Positions 1 to 8,100 of a DNA stretch of 64,000 nt are shown one piece after another. The notes under the pieces are model-generated. The model had not been told where the DNA came from. It was given only the letters and a program-made list of their open reading frames with translations, and searched no databases. Both the position numbers and the translations under genes were made by a program. The stretch is from Erythrobacter colymbi. GTDB taxonomy: Bacteria > Pseudomonadota > Alphaproteobacteria > Sphingomonadales > Sphingomonadaceae. Every line of letters starts with the position of its first letter. The first letter of the stretch is position 1. The stretch lies in NCBI RefSeq assembly GCF_002155685.1, contig NZ_MUYK01000004.1:310001-374000 (forward strand). The letters are read 5' to 3'.

Positions 1-7
1 CCCCGCG

Positions 8-430
8 ATGCGGCGCTACCTCAAGCGCCTGACGATCTGCATGGCGATCTATGTCGTGCTGATCTTCACCGCGGGTTGGCTGTTCCGCCACGCCCCGCCT
101 GCGGGCGTGCTCGCCTATCCGGTCGCGGTGCTACCCGCGCTGCCGATTCTTGCCACGTTCTGGACGATCTTCCGCCTGCTGGCCGAGGAGACCGACGAAT
201 ACCTGCGCATGATGCTGGTGCGTCAGTCACTCTTCGCGACCGCTTTCTGCCTCAGCATCATGACAGTGTGGGAGTTTCTGCAGAATTACGACGTCGTTCC
301 GCCGGGCAATGGCGGATTCGGCGCGGCGTTCTTCTGGTTCGTGGGCCTCGGTCTGGGCGGGATGTGGAACGCCTTCGTCAACCGGGCGGATTGTGCCGAG
401 GATGACGATGAGGCGGAGGCGGCGGAATGA
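8..430 (+). CDS. Small four-helix membrane protein, function unknown
   Basis: A 140-residue protein with four hydrophobic stretches at about residues 8-26, 33-58, 74-91 and 103-124, and an acidic C-terminal tail (ADCAEDDDEAEAAE). It is an inner-membrane protein by appearance; I do not recognise a catalytic motif. Its stop overlaps the start of the downstream XRE regulator by four bases (ATGA), so the two are translationally coupled. Small multi-pass proteins paired with a short XRE regulator are common in bacteria, where the regulator usually controls the pair. No Shine-Dalgarno can be judged because the gene begins at the window edge. Confidence 0.7.
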   Translation: MRRYLKRLTICMAIYVVLIFTAGWLFRHAPPAGVLAYPVAVLPALPILATFWTIFRLLAEETDEYLRMMLVRQSLFATAFCLSIMTVWEFLQNYDVVPPGNGGFGAAFFWFVGLGLGGMWNAFVNRADCAEDDDEAEAAE

Positions 431-618
431 ACAACCGCCTTCGCGTTCTGCGCGCCGAACACGGGTGGAGCCAGCAGGACCTCGCCGACCGGCTGGGCGT
501 CTCGCGTCAGAGCGTCAACGCGATCGAGAAGGGCCGCTACGACCCTTCCCTCCCCCTCGCCTTCAGCATCGCCGACGTGTTCGGCCTGCCGATCGAGGCG
601 ATCTTCCTGAGGGACTAG
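427..618 (+). CDS. Short XRE-family HTH transcriptional regulator
   Basis: A 63-residue protein that is almost entirely one Cro/CI-type helix-turn-helix: RVLRAEHGWSQQDLADRLGV followed by SRQSVNAIEKGRYDPSLPLA, then a short tail ending EAIFLRD. This matches the minimal YozG-like XRE regulators, which lack a sensory domain. It overlaps the upstream membrane-protein gene by ATGA. Its stop overlaps the stop of the convergent phoD gene by four bases. It probably regulates its own two-gene operon; that is inference from gene pairing. Confidence 0.85.
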   Translation: MNNRLRVLRAEHGWSQQDLADRLGVSRQSVNAIEKGRYDPSLPLAFSIADVFGLPIEAIFLRD

Positions 619-2282
619 ACCGCCAGCTTGCCCGAGCCCTTGTCGGTGCTGATCCGCTTCGTGCCCGCCAGCTGGGTCGAGCGCTGCTTCACGCCCGCGA
701 TGAAGCGGTACTCGGTCGTCACGCGGGCGGGGGTGAGTTCGACCGCCATGTAGCCGCGCTGCGCGGTGTTGGCCCATTTGAGCTGCGGGTTCTCCGCCAC
801 CAGCGCCGCCGCGAGGGTATCGGGCTGGACGAAGGTGAGGTAGCTTTCGTAGCCCGGCGAGCTCACCGAATGGCCGCCGAACTCGACGCCGACCGCCGCA
901 CCGTCCTGCGACAGCTCGAAGGCCCAGGCGTTGTGGGTGTCGCCCGCCAGCACGACGAGGTTCGCGTCGGCGTTCAGCGCCGCCTTGAACACCCGCTCGC
1001 GCGCGGCGGGGTAGCCGTCCCACGCGTCCATGTTGGAGGGCAGGCCCGCCTCGCTCGCGGCAGCGGCGGCTTCGAGCCGTCCGCGGATGAAATCGGGCAG
1101 GCCGCTGCCTGCCTGGCGCATCAGGTCCTTCGGCGTCTTGAGATTGCCGATCAGCACTTGCTGCGCGAGCACCTGCCAATGGGTGCCGGCACGGGTCGAG
1201 GCTGCGAGTGCTTCGGCCAGCCACGTTTCCTGCGCCGCGCCGAGCAGCTGGCGGTCCTTGTCGGCCCAAGCGCCGTCGCGGAACTTCGCCAGAGTCTCGG
1301 CAAGCGCCTGCGGGTCCTTGATCCCCGCCATCACCTTTTCGAGGCTGAACTGCTCGTCGCGGCCTTCCAGCCGGGTGTCGATCCGGAACAGCGTGGCAAG
1401 GTCGCCCACCTGATAGGTCGAATAGGGCGTGTCGGGCACCGGCATCCATTCGCGGTAGGCCTGCTTGGCGGCGGCCTTGCGCACCTGCCAGTCACCCTCG
1501 GTATCGCTCTGGTGGTTCTGCGCGCCGTTCTTCCACGAATCATTGGCGCTCTCGTGATCATCCCACACCGCGATCATCGGCAGCACCTGGTGGAGCCGCT
1601 GGAGATCGGGATCGGCGCGGTAGGTGGCGTAGCGCAGGCGGTAATCGGTCAGCGCGACGATCTCGGTCGAAGGCTCGAGCACGCGGTCGGGGTGGGCCTG
1701 CCCGGCGGTGGGATAGGTGCCGAGGCCGTATTCGTAGATGTAGTCGCCCAGATGCACCGCGAGGTCGACGTCGTTCGCCTCGACCGCATGGCCATAGGCG
1801 TTGAACCAGCCGAAGCCGAAATTGGCGCAGGAGAACACCGCCATCCGGAACTTGGCCGAGGGGCCCTGCGGCAGAGTGCGGGTGCGGCCCGTGGGCGAGG
1901 CGGTGCCGTCGGGCGCGAGGAAGCGGAAGAAGTACCAGCGATCGGGCGAAAGGCCGGTGGCGAGGCCCTTGGCGCACCAGTCGCGGCTCGCCGAGGCGGT
2001 GACGCTGCCTTCGGCGACCGGCCTGGCGAAGCTCTCGCTCTCGCTCACCTGCCAGGTCAGCGCGGTTTCCTTGTCGGCGACATAGCGCGTCCACAGCAGC
2101 ACCGAATTGGCCGCCGGCTCGCCGCTCGCGACATTATGGGTGAAGCCCGTCCCGAAGCTGCGCGCGGCGGCCGGTGCGGCGGCGAGCGCGGCGCCGGCTC
2201 CGGCGAGGGTGAACAGGCTGCGGCGGGTGAGGGCAGCAGGCGAGGCGGCCGGCTGGGCGGCGTCGGTATCGGTCTTGAACAT
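615..2282 (-). CDS. phoD: PhoD-family alkaline phosphatase/phosphodiesterase, Tat-exported
   Basis: A 555-residue protein. The N-terminus carries a twin-arginine signal (TRRSLFTLAGAGAALAAAPA), so it should fold in the cytoplasm with its metals and be exported. The PhoD N-terminal domain follows (FTHNVASGEPAANSVLLWTR). Metal-site motifs of the metallophosphoesterase domain are visible: FSCANF, HLGDYIYEYG, AVWDDHESANDSW and LAGDTHNAW. The family releases phosphate from phosphomonoesters and diesters in the periplasm. The gene is monocistronic. A possible Pho box lies just upstream (see the regulatory feature). Length is normal for the family. Confidence 0.9.
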   Translation of the reverse strand: MFKTDTDAAQPAASPAALTRRSLFTLAGAGAALAAAPAAARSFGTGFTHNVASGEPAANSVLLWTRYVADKETALTWQVSESESFARPVAEGSVTASASRDWCAKGLATGLSPDRWYFFRFLAPDGTASPTGRTRTLPQGPSAKFRMAVFSCANFGFGWFNAYGHAVEANDVDLAVHLGDYIYEYGLGTYPTAGQAHPDRVLEPSTEIVALTDYRLRYATYRADPDLQRLHQVLPMIAVWDDHESANDSWKNGAQNHQSDTEGDWQVRKAAAKQAYREWMPVPDTPYSTYQVGDLATLFRIDTRLEGRDEQFSLEKVMAGIKDPQALAETLAKFRDGAWADKDRQLLGAAQETWLAEALAASTRAGTHWQVLAQQVLIGNLKTPKDLMRQAGSGLPDFIRGRLEAAAAASEAGLPSNMDAWDGYPAARERVFKAALNADANLVVLAGDTHNAWAFELSQDGAAVGVEFGGHSVSSPGYESYLTFVQPDTLAAALVAENPQLKWANTAQRGYMAVELTPARVTTEYRFIAGVKQRSTQLAGTKRISTDKGSGKLAV

Positions 2283-2315
2283 GGGGCGCGCTTATTCCTC
2301 TCCCGTTGCGCTGCT

Positions 2316-2348
2316 GTGACAGTCGCTGATGCGACCGCCGTATGACAA
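2316..2348 (-). promoter_or_regulatory. Possible Pho box upstream of phoD
   Basis: Read on the minus strand, TTGTCAT-ACGG-CGGTCGC (2348-2331) resembles the 7-4-7 layout of CTGTCAT repeats bound by PhoB, with about 10 of 14 consensus positions. A further CTGTCAC lies at 2322-2316. The site is 34-66 bases upstream of the phoD start. The second half-site is weak and the third is out of register, so this is a suggestion only. Confidence 0.3.
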
Positions 2349-2403
2349 TCGCGGCGGCGACAATGGTTGCGTTTCGCCCCTCGCGCAAGGCATGGTTGGG
2401 AGC

Positions 2404-3138
2404 ATGAGCACGATCCTGCATCACAAGCTTTACGACGGCCGCCGCGTCGCCTTCCGCTATACCCACGGAGAGGGGCCGTGCCTCGTCTTCCTGCCCGGCT
2501 ACATGTCCGACATGAGCGGCGGGAAGGCGACTGCGCTCTTCGCCGAGGCGCAGGCGAAGGGTCGCGCCTGCCTGCTGCTCGATTACTCCGGCTGCGGGCA
2601 GAGCGAGGGTGACTTTGCCGAGGGGATGCTGTCCAGCTGGCGCGACGAGGTGCTGGCGCTGGTCGAAAGCTATGTCTCCGGGCCGGTGCTGATCGCGGGC
2701 TCGTCCATGGGCGGGTGGTTGATGCTGCTCGTCGCCGAGCACATGAAGCACCGCCTCGCCGGGCTGGTCGGGATCGCCCCCGCGCCCGATTTCACCCGCT
2801 GGGGCTACACCGATAGCCAGCGCGCGGCGCTGCTCGCGGGGGAGACGATCTACGAGCCCAATCCCTATGGCCCCGAGCCCACACCGACCCACGCGAAGTT
2901 CTTCGCCGATGCCGAATGCCACCTCAGGCTCGAGAGCATGATCGACCTCGCCTGCCCCGTGCGCCTCATTCACGGCAAGCAGGACGCCGATGTGCCGTGG
3001 GAGATTTCACTGCGCCTGAAGGCCGCGCTCCGGTCGGCTGACGTTCAGGTGACGCTGGTAGAGGACGGCGACCACCGCCTGTCGCGCGAGAGCGACATCG
3101 CCACCCTCAAGGCCATCGTGGCCGAATTCTACGGATAG
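2404..3138 (+). CDS. Alpha/beta-fold hydrolase
   Basis: A 244-residue cytoplasmic alpha/beta hydrolase. The nucleophile elbow is AGSSMGGW, giving the catalytic Ser; the acid is probably the Asp in IHGKQDADVPW and the base the His in EDGDHRLSRE. The oxyanion region is FLPGYMSDMSGGKA, and DYSGCGQSEG follows. The overall pattern resembles the C-terminal/palmitoyl-thioesterase-like subgroup (ABHD10-like), but the substrate cannot be named. I start at MSTILHHKLYDG because the upstream in-frame residues look non-coding and TGGGAG lies just before it. Confidence 0.8.
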   Translation: MSTILHHKLYDGRRVAFRYTHGEGPCLVFLPGYMSDMSGGKATALFAEAQAKGRACLLLDYSGCGQSEGDFAEGMLSSWRDEVLALVESYVSGPVLIAGSSMGGWLMLLVAEHMKHRLAGLVGIAPAPDFTRWGYTDSQRAALLAGETIYEPNPYGPEPTPTHAKFFADAECHLRLESMIDLACPVRLIHGKQDADVPWEISLRLKAALRSADVQVTLVEDGDHRLSRESDIATLKAIVAEFYG

Positions 3139-3145
3139 CGCCCTC

Positions 3146-4036
3146 TTGTCGATCCTCCTCGCCCTCGCCCTGCAAGTCGGCCCCAACCCCACCGGAGGCG
3201 CGCTACAGGGCGACGATCTGGTGCGCGACCGTCCGGCGCGCACCGCTCCGTCCGAGAGCCCGCAGGCCGAGGAGGCCCCGCTCAATCCCACCAGCGCATG
3301 GCTCGCCGGGTGCCTCGCCCAGATCGAGGAAGACCCGGCCCGCGCCAACAGCATGGCGCAGATCCGCCGGACCGAGACGACGGGGGCCGACCGCGTGCTC
3401 GCCAACCATTGCCTCGGCACGGCAGCCTCGGAGCTGGGGCTGTGGAGCGATGCTCGCGCAGCCTTCGTCGCGGCGCGTGACGAGACGCCCGAGGCCGAGC
3501 CCCGCGCCCGTGCGCGCTTTGCCGCGCTGGCCGGAAATGCCGCGCTGGCGGGCGGGGATGCGGCAGGCGCGCTGGAACTGCTGACGCTTGCCGAGGCAGA
3601 CGCCCGCACCGCCAAGGCCGCGCTGCTCGAAGCCATCGCCGCGAGCGACCGCGCCCGCGCGCTGGTGGCACTGGGGCGGGGTGACGAGGCGCTCGCCGCG
3701 CTGGAGAATTCCACTGCCCTCGCCCCCGAACGCGCTGAGGGCTGGCTGCTCAAGGCGACCCTGCTGCGGCGGATGGAGAAGCTCGCCGAGGCCCAGACCG
3801 CGATCGAACGCGCCGCCGGCCTCGCCCCCGCCAACCCCGCCGTCGGCCTCGAAGCCGGGGTCATCGCAGTGCTCGGCGGGCGCGACGACGCGGCGCGGGC
3901 GAGCTGGCAATCGGTGATCGACCTTGCGCCGGGCACGCCTGAAGCGGCGACCGCCACGGACTATCTTGCGCAGCTCGGGCAAGCGGGCGACAACGCCGCC
4001 GCGCCCCCGCCGCCGCAGGAGACCCCGCAGTCATGA
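3146..4036 (+). CDS. Tetratricopeptide-repeat protein
   Basis: A 296-residue protein beginning with a TTG codon. A short hydrophobic N-terminus (ILLALALQVG) may be a signal sequence. The rest is rich in Ala/Leu helices with TPR-like spacing, for instance ARALVALGRGDEALAALENS and WLLKATLLRRMEKLAEAQTA. It lies 7 bases behind the hydrolase and overlaps the next gene by ATGA, so the three probably form one transcript. TPRs usually mediate protein contacts; no partner can be named. Confidence 0.7.
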   Translation: MSILLALALQVGPNPTGGALQGDDLVRDRPARTAPSESPQAEEAPLNPTSAWLAGCLAQIEEDPARANSMAQIRRTETTGADRVLANHCLGTAASELGLWSDARAAFVAARDETPEAEPRARARFAALAGNAALAGGDAAGALELLTLAEADARTAKAALLEAIAASDRARALVALGRGDEALAALENSTALAPERAEGWLLKATLLRRMEKLAEAQTAIERAAGLAPANPAVGLEAGVIAVLGGRDDAARASWQSVIDLAPGTPEAATATDYLAQLGQAGDNAAAPPPPQETPQS

Positions 4037-5028
4037 CCCGTTTCTCCGTCCTCGATCTTGTGCCGGTGCGCGAGGGCGGGACGCTGTCCGAAGCCTTCGC
4101 CGCCACCGCCGACCTCGCCCGCGCGGCCGAGCGCTTCGGCTGCGACCGGTTCTGGGTGGCCGAGCATCACGCGATGGACGGGATCGCGGGCGGGGCCACG
4201 TCGGTCGTGCTCGCCCATATCGGCAACGCCACCAGCTCCATCCGCATCGGATCGGGCGGGATCATGCTGCCCAACCACACCCCGTTCCAGATCGCCGAGC
4301 AGTTCGGCACGCTCGACGCGCTGTTCCCGGGGCGAATCGACTTGGGACTCGGCCGTGCGCCGGGGGCGGGGCCGGAACTGCAGCGGGCGCTGAGGAAGAA
4401 CCTCCACCAGGCCGCGGAATACTTCCCGCAGGACGTGGTCGAACTGCGCGCGCTGCTGACGGGGGACTTCGACCTGCCGATCACCGCCACCCCGGGCCGC
4501 GGCGCGCAGGTGGAGCTGTGGATGCTGGGGTCGAGCCTGTTCGGCGCGCAGCTCGCCGCCAAGCTGGGCCTGCCCTATGCCTTCGCCGCGCATTTCGCGC
4601 CCGACCACCTTGATGCCGCGCTGGCGGTCTATCGCCGCGACTTCCAGCCCTCCGAGGCGCTGGACAAGCCCCACGTGATGGTCGCGATGAACGTCTTTGC
4701 AGCCGAGACCGAGGCCGAGGCACGGCTGCTCGCCTCGAGCCAGCAGCAGAGCTTCGTGCGGCTGCGCACCGGCCAGCCGGGCAAGCTCCCCCCGCCGGTC
4801 GAGCGCTACACCGACACGCTCCCCGCTTCGGCGCAGGCGATGCTCGCGCATATCGGTCAGGCCGCCGCTGTCGGCACGCCGGCGCAGGTGCGCGAGGGGA
4901 TCGCCGCCTTCGTGGCGCGCACCGGCGCTGACGAGATCATGCTGTGCGGAGCGACCTATGACCCCGAGGCGCGCATCCGCAGCCTCGAGCTGACCATGGA
5001 CGCCTGCCAGACCGTCGCAGCGGCGTAG
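4033..5028 (+). CDS. LLM-class flavin-dependent oxidoreductase (luciferase-like)
   Basis: A 331-residue bacterial-luciferase-like TIM-barrel protein of the YhbW type. Diagnostic stretches are FSVLDLVPVREGGTLSEAF, DRFWVAEHHAM, IRIGSGGIMLPNH and ALFPGRIDLGLGRAPG. Members use reduced FMN for monooxygenation or related redox chemistry; most of this subgroup have no known substrate. The start overlaps the TPR gene stop (ATGA). Length is normal for the family. Confidence 0.85.
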   Translation: MTRFSVLDLVPVREGGTLSEAFAATADLARAAERFGCDRFWVAEHHAMDGIAGGATSVVLAHIGNATSSIRIGSGGIMLPNHTPFQIAEQFGTLDALFPGRIDLGLGRAPGAGPELQRALRKNLHQAAEYFPQDVVELRALLTGDFDLPITATPGRGAQVELWMLGSSLFGAQLAAKLGLPYAFAAHFAPDHLDAALAVYRRDFQPSEALDKPHVMVAMNVFAAETEAEARLLASSQQQSFVRLRTGQPGKLPPPVERYTDTLPASAQAMLAHIGQAAAVGTPAQVREGIAAFVARTGADEIMLCGATYDPEARIRSLELTMDACQTVAAA

Positions 5029-5160
5029 CATTAGGCGATCATCGTGCTTGCACCGCGAGGCGAAAAGCCTGTATCGCGCAAGACACGATAACAACAATCC
5101 GGAACAATAATGTTGCGCGCCATAGCGCAGTCCGGAACGCAGGATGAGCAGGAGCCGACT

Positions 5161-8100
5161 ATGGGGTCCAAGACCGTCGCCGCCGACGCGCCGCGGGGCA
5201 ATGCCCGCGCGCTGACCAAAGCCCTTCGCCTCCAGCTCGAAGCCTCACTGCTCCCCGGAGAGGCCCCGGCCGACAAGGCCGTGCTCGGGGAAGCGGCCGA
5301 ATGGCTGATCGCCGCCGCCGCCACCCGCGCGCCGGGCGAGGCCATCGTCCAGCTCGAATCCGCCACCCGCGAAAAGCGTCACCTGCGCATCGCCATCGTC
5401 AATGACGACCAGCCCTTCCTCGTCGATTCGGTCGCGGCGACCATTGCGGCGCAGGGCCTCGGCATCGACCGTCTGCTGCACCCGGTGGTGCCGGTCGAGC
5501 GCGATGCTGGCGGCGCGATGACCGGCCTCGGCAAGGGCGGCGCGCACGAATCGCTGATCTATATCGAGACCCCGCGCGTCGATGCCCGCCAGCGGCGCGA
5601 GCTGCTCGAAGCGCTTCAGACCACGCTCGGCGATGTCCATGCTGCCGTGGCAGACTGGCCCGCGATGCAGGCCGCGATCCATGCCGATGCCGGCACGGTC
5701 GCCGCGATCGACGGCGAGGCGGGCGCATTGCTCGGCTGGCTCGGCGGCGGGATGCTGACCCAGCTCGGCCACCTGACCCGCCGCCGCGACGGCACCAGCG
5801 AAGCCCGGCTCGGCATCTGCCGCGCCTCGGCGCAGGACCTGCTCGCCGAGATTTCCTATGAACGCGCCTTCGAATGGTTCGACCGGCACGAGGCCGCGGG
5901 AACCCCGCGCGCGATGCTGGCGATCAAGTCCAACGTCCAGTCGCGCGTCCACCGCGCCAGCCCGCTCGACCTGTTCATCGTGCCGGTGCGCGAGGGTGGC
6001 CGGATCACCGCGCTCTCGATTCACGCGGGCCTTTGGACCAGCGCGGCGATGAATGCGCGGCCCGCCGAGGTGCCGGTGCTGCGCGCGATGGTGAGCGACC
6101 TGACTGCCCGCCTCCACTTCGACCCCGCCGGGCACAACGGCAAGGCGCTGGTGCATGCTTTCACCTCGCTGCCCAACGATCTCCTCACCGCCTTCGAGCC
6201 CGAGCGTGTGGCCCAGCTCGTCACCGCCAAGATGGCGCTGATCGACCGCCCGCGCCCGCGCGTCATCACCGTGCCCGCGACGCTCGAACGCCACGTCTTC
6301 GCCTTCGTGTGGCTGCCGCGCGACCACATGAGCACGGATGTGCGCCTCCAGATTCAGGCGATGCTGCTGGCGAACCCCGGCGCGGCGCTGCTCGACTGGA
6401 GCCTCGAGGTCGAAAGCTCGACCCTCGCGCTGCTGCGCTTCCTGATCGACGTGCGCGCTTGTGCGAGCCTGCCCGATGACGCCGCGATCGAGGCGCAGCT
6501 AGCCGACCTGCTGCGCGGCTGGAACGAGGCGGTCGCGACCCATCTCGCCGACACCGAGGAGGAAGGCCGCGCAGCGACGCTGGCGAGCCGCTATGCCGCC
6601 GCCTTCCCGACCGGCTACCGCCTCGCCTATGGCCCGCAGGAAGCCGCGCGCGACATCGCCAAGCTGCGCGCGCTGGTGATGAACGAGGGCGACGGTACGA
6701 TCGCCAAGGCGCCCGAGCGCGCGGTGCGGCTCTATCGCCTGCCCGCCGACGGGCGCGATACGCTGCGGCTCAAGGTCTATCTCCACCGCGGCGCGCTGGC
6801 GCTGTCGGATGCGGTGCCCGCCTTCGAGAATTTCGGCTTCCGCGTGGTCGCCGAGGTGCCGACCTATCTGACCGATCCCACGCTCGGCTCGATCCACGAC
6901 TTCATCCTCACCCTGCCCGCCGGGCGCGAGGCCGGCGCGCTTCTGGAACGCGCGGGGCTGATCGAGGATGCGCTCGCCGACGTGCTCAACGGCGCGGCGG
7001 AGGATGATCCTTTCAACCGCCTGATCCCTGCCGCGGGCCTGCTCCCGCGCGAGGCCAACTGGCTGCGCGCGATCTACCGCTATCTGCGCCAGACGGGGGT
7101 GAGCTACACGATCTACACCGTCGTCGACGCGCTCGCCGCCGCGCCGCAGGTGACCGCGGCGATGATCGCGCTGTTCGAGGCGCGTCACAATCCCGCTTTC
7201 GAAGGTGACCGCGACGAAGCCGTCGCCACCGCGCAGGGGGCCTTCACCCGCGGGCTCGCCAAGGTCACCGCGATCAACGACGACCGCCTGCTGCGGCTCT
7301 ACCGCGCGGTGGTCGATGCGGTGCTGCGCACCAACGCCTTCGCCCCGGCGCAGGCCGAGGCGCTGGCCTTCAAGCTCGATTCGCACCGTGTGTCCGGCCT
7401 GCCCAAGCCGCTGCCGTGGCGCGAGATCTTCGTCTATTCGCGCCGGGTCGAGGGCATCCACCTGCGCTCGGGCGCGGTGGCGCGCGGGGGCCTGCGCTGG
7501 TCCGACCGTCGCGACGACTTCCGCACCGAAATCCTCGGGCTGATGAAGGCGCAGCGCGTCAAGAACGCGGTGATCGTGCCGTCGGGGGCCAAGGGCGGGT
7601 TCTATCCCAAGCAGCTTCCCTCGCCCGCAATCGACCGCGAGGGCTGGGCCGCCGAGGGCCGCGCCGCCTATGAGATCTTCATCCGCACGCTGCTTTCGGT
7701 CACCGACAATATCGTCGAGGGCCAGGTGGTGCACCCCGGCTGCGTCACCGTGCTCGACGGCGAGGACCCCTATTTCGTGGTCGCCGCCGACAAGGGCACC
7801 GCGACCTTCTCCGACATCGCCAACGGCATCGCGCAGAGCCGCGACTTCTGGCTCGACGACGCCTTCGCCAGCGGCGGCTCGAACGGGTACGACCACAAGG
7901 CGATGGGCATCACCGCGCGCGGCGCATGGCTCTCCGTCCAGCGCCACTTCCGCGAGATGGGCATCGACGTGCAGGGCGATCCCGTCACCGTCGTGGGCTG
8001 CGGCGACATGTCGGGCGACGTGTTCGGCAACGGGATGCTGCTCTCCAAGGCGCTCAAGCTGGTCGCCGCCTTCGATCACCGCCACATCTTCATCGACCCC

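Noticed and set aside
5075..5119. CGCGCAA/TTGCGCG inverted repeat before glutamate dehydrogenase
   Set aside because: Seven-base arms 31 bases apart in GC-rich DNA are expected by chance; no other promoter element supports it.
5110..5160. Earlier ATG for glutamate dehydrogenase
   Set aside because: There is no Shine-Dalgarno at 5110, while AGGAG lies at the right distance before 5161.
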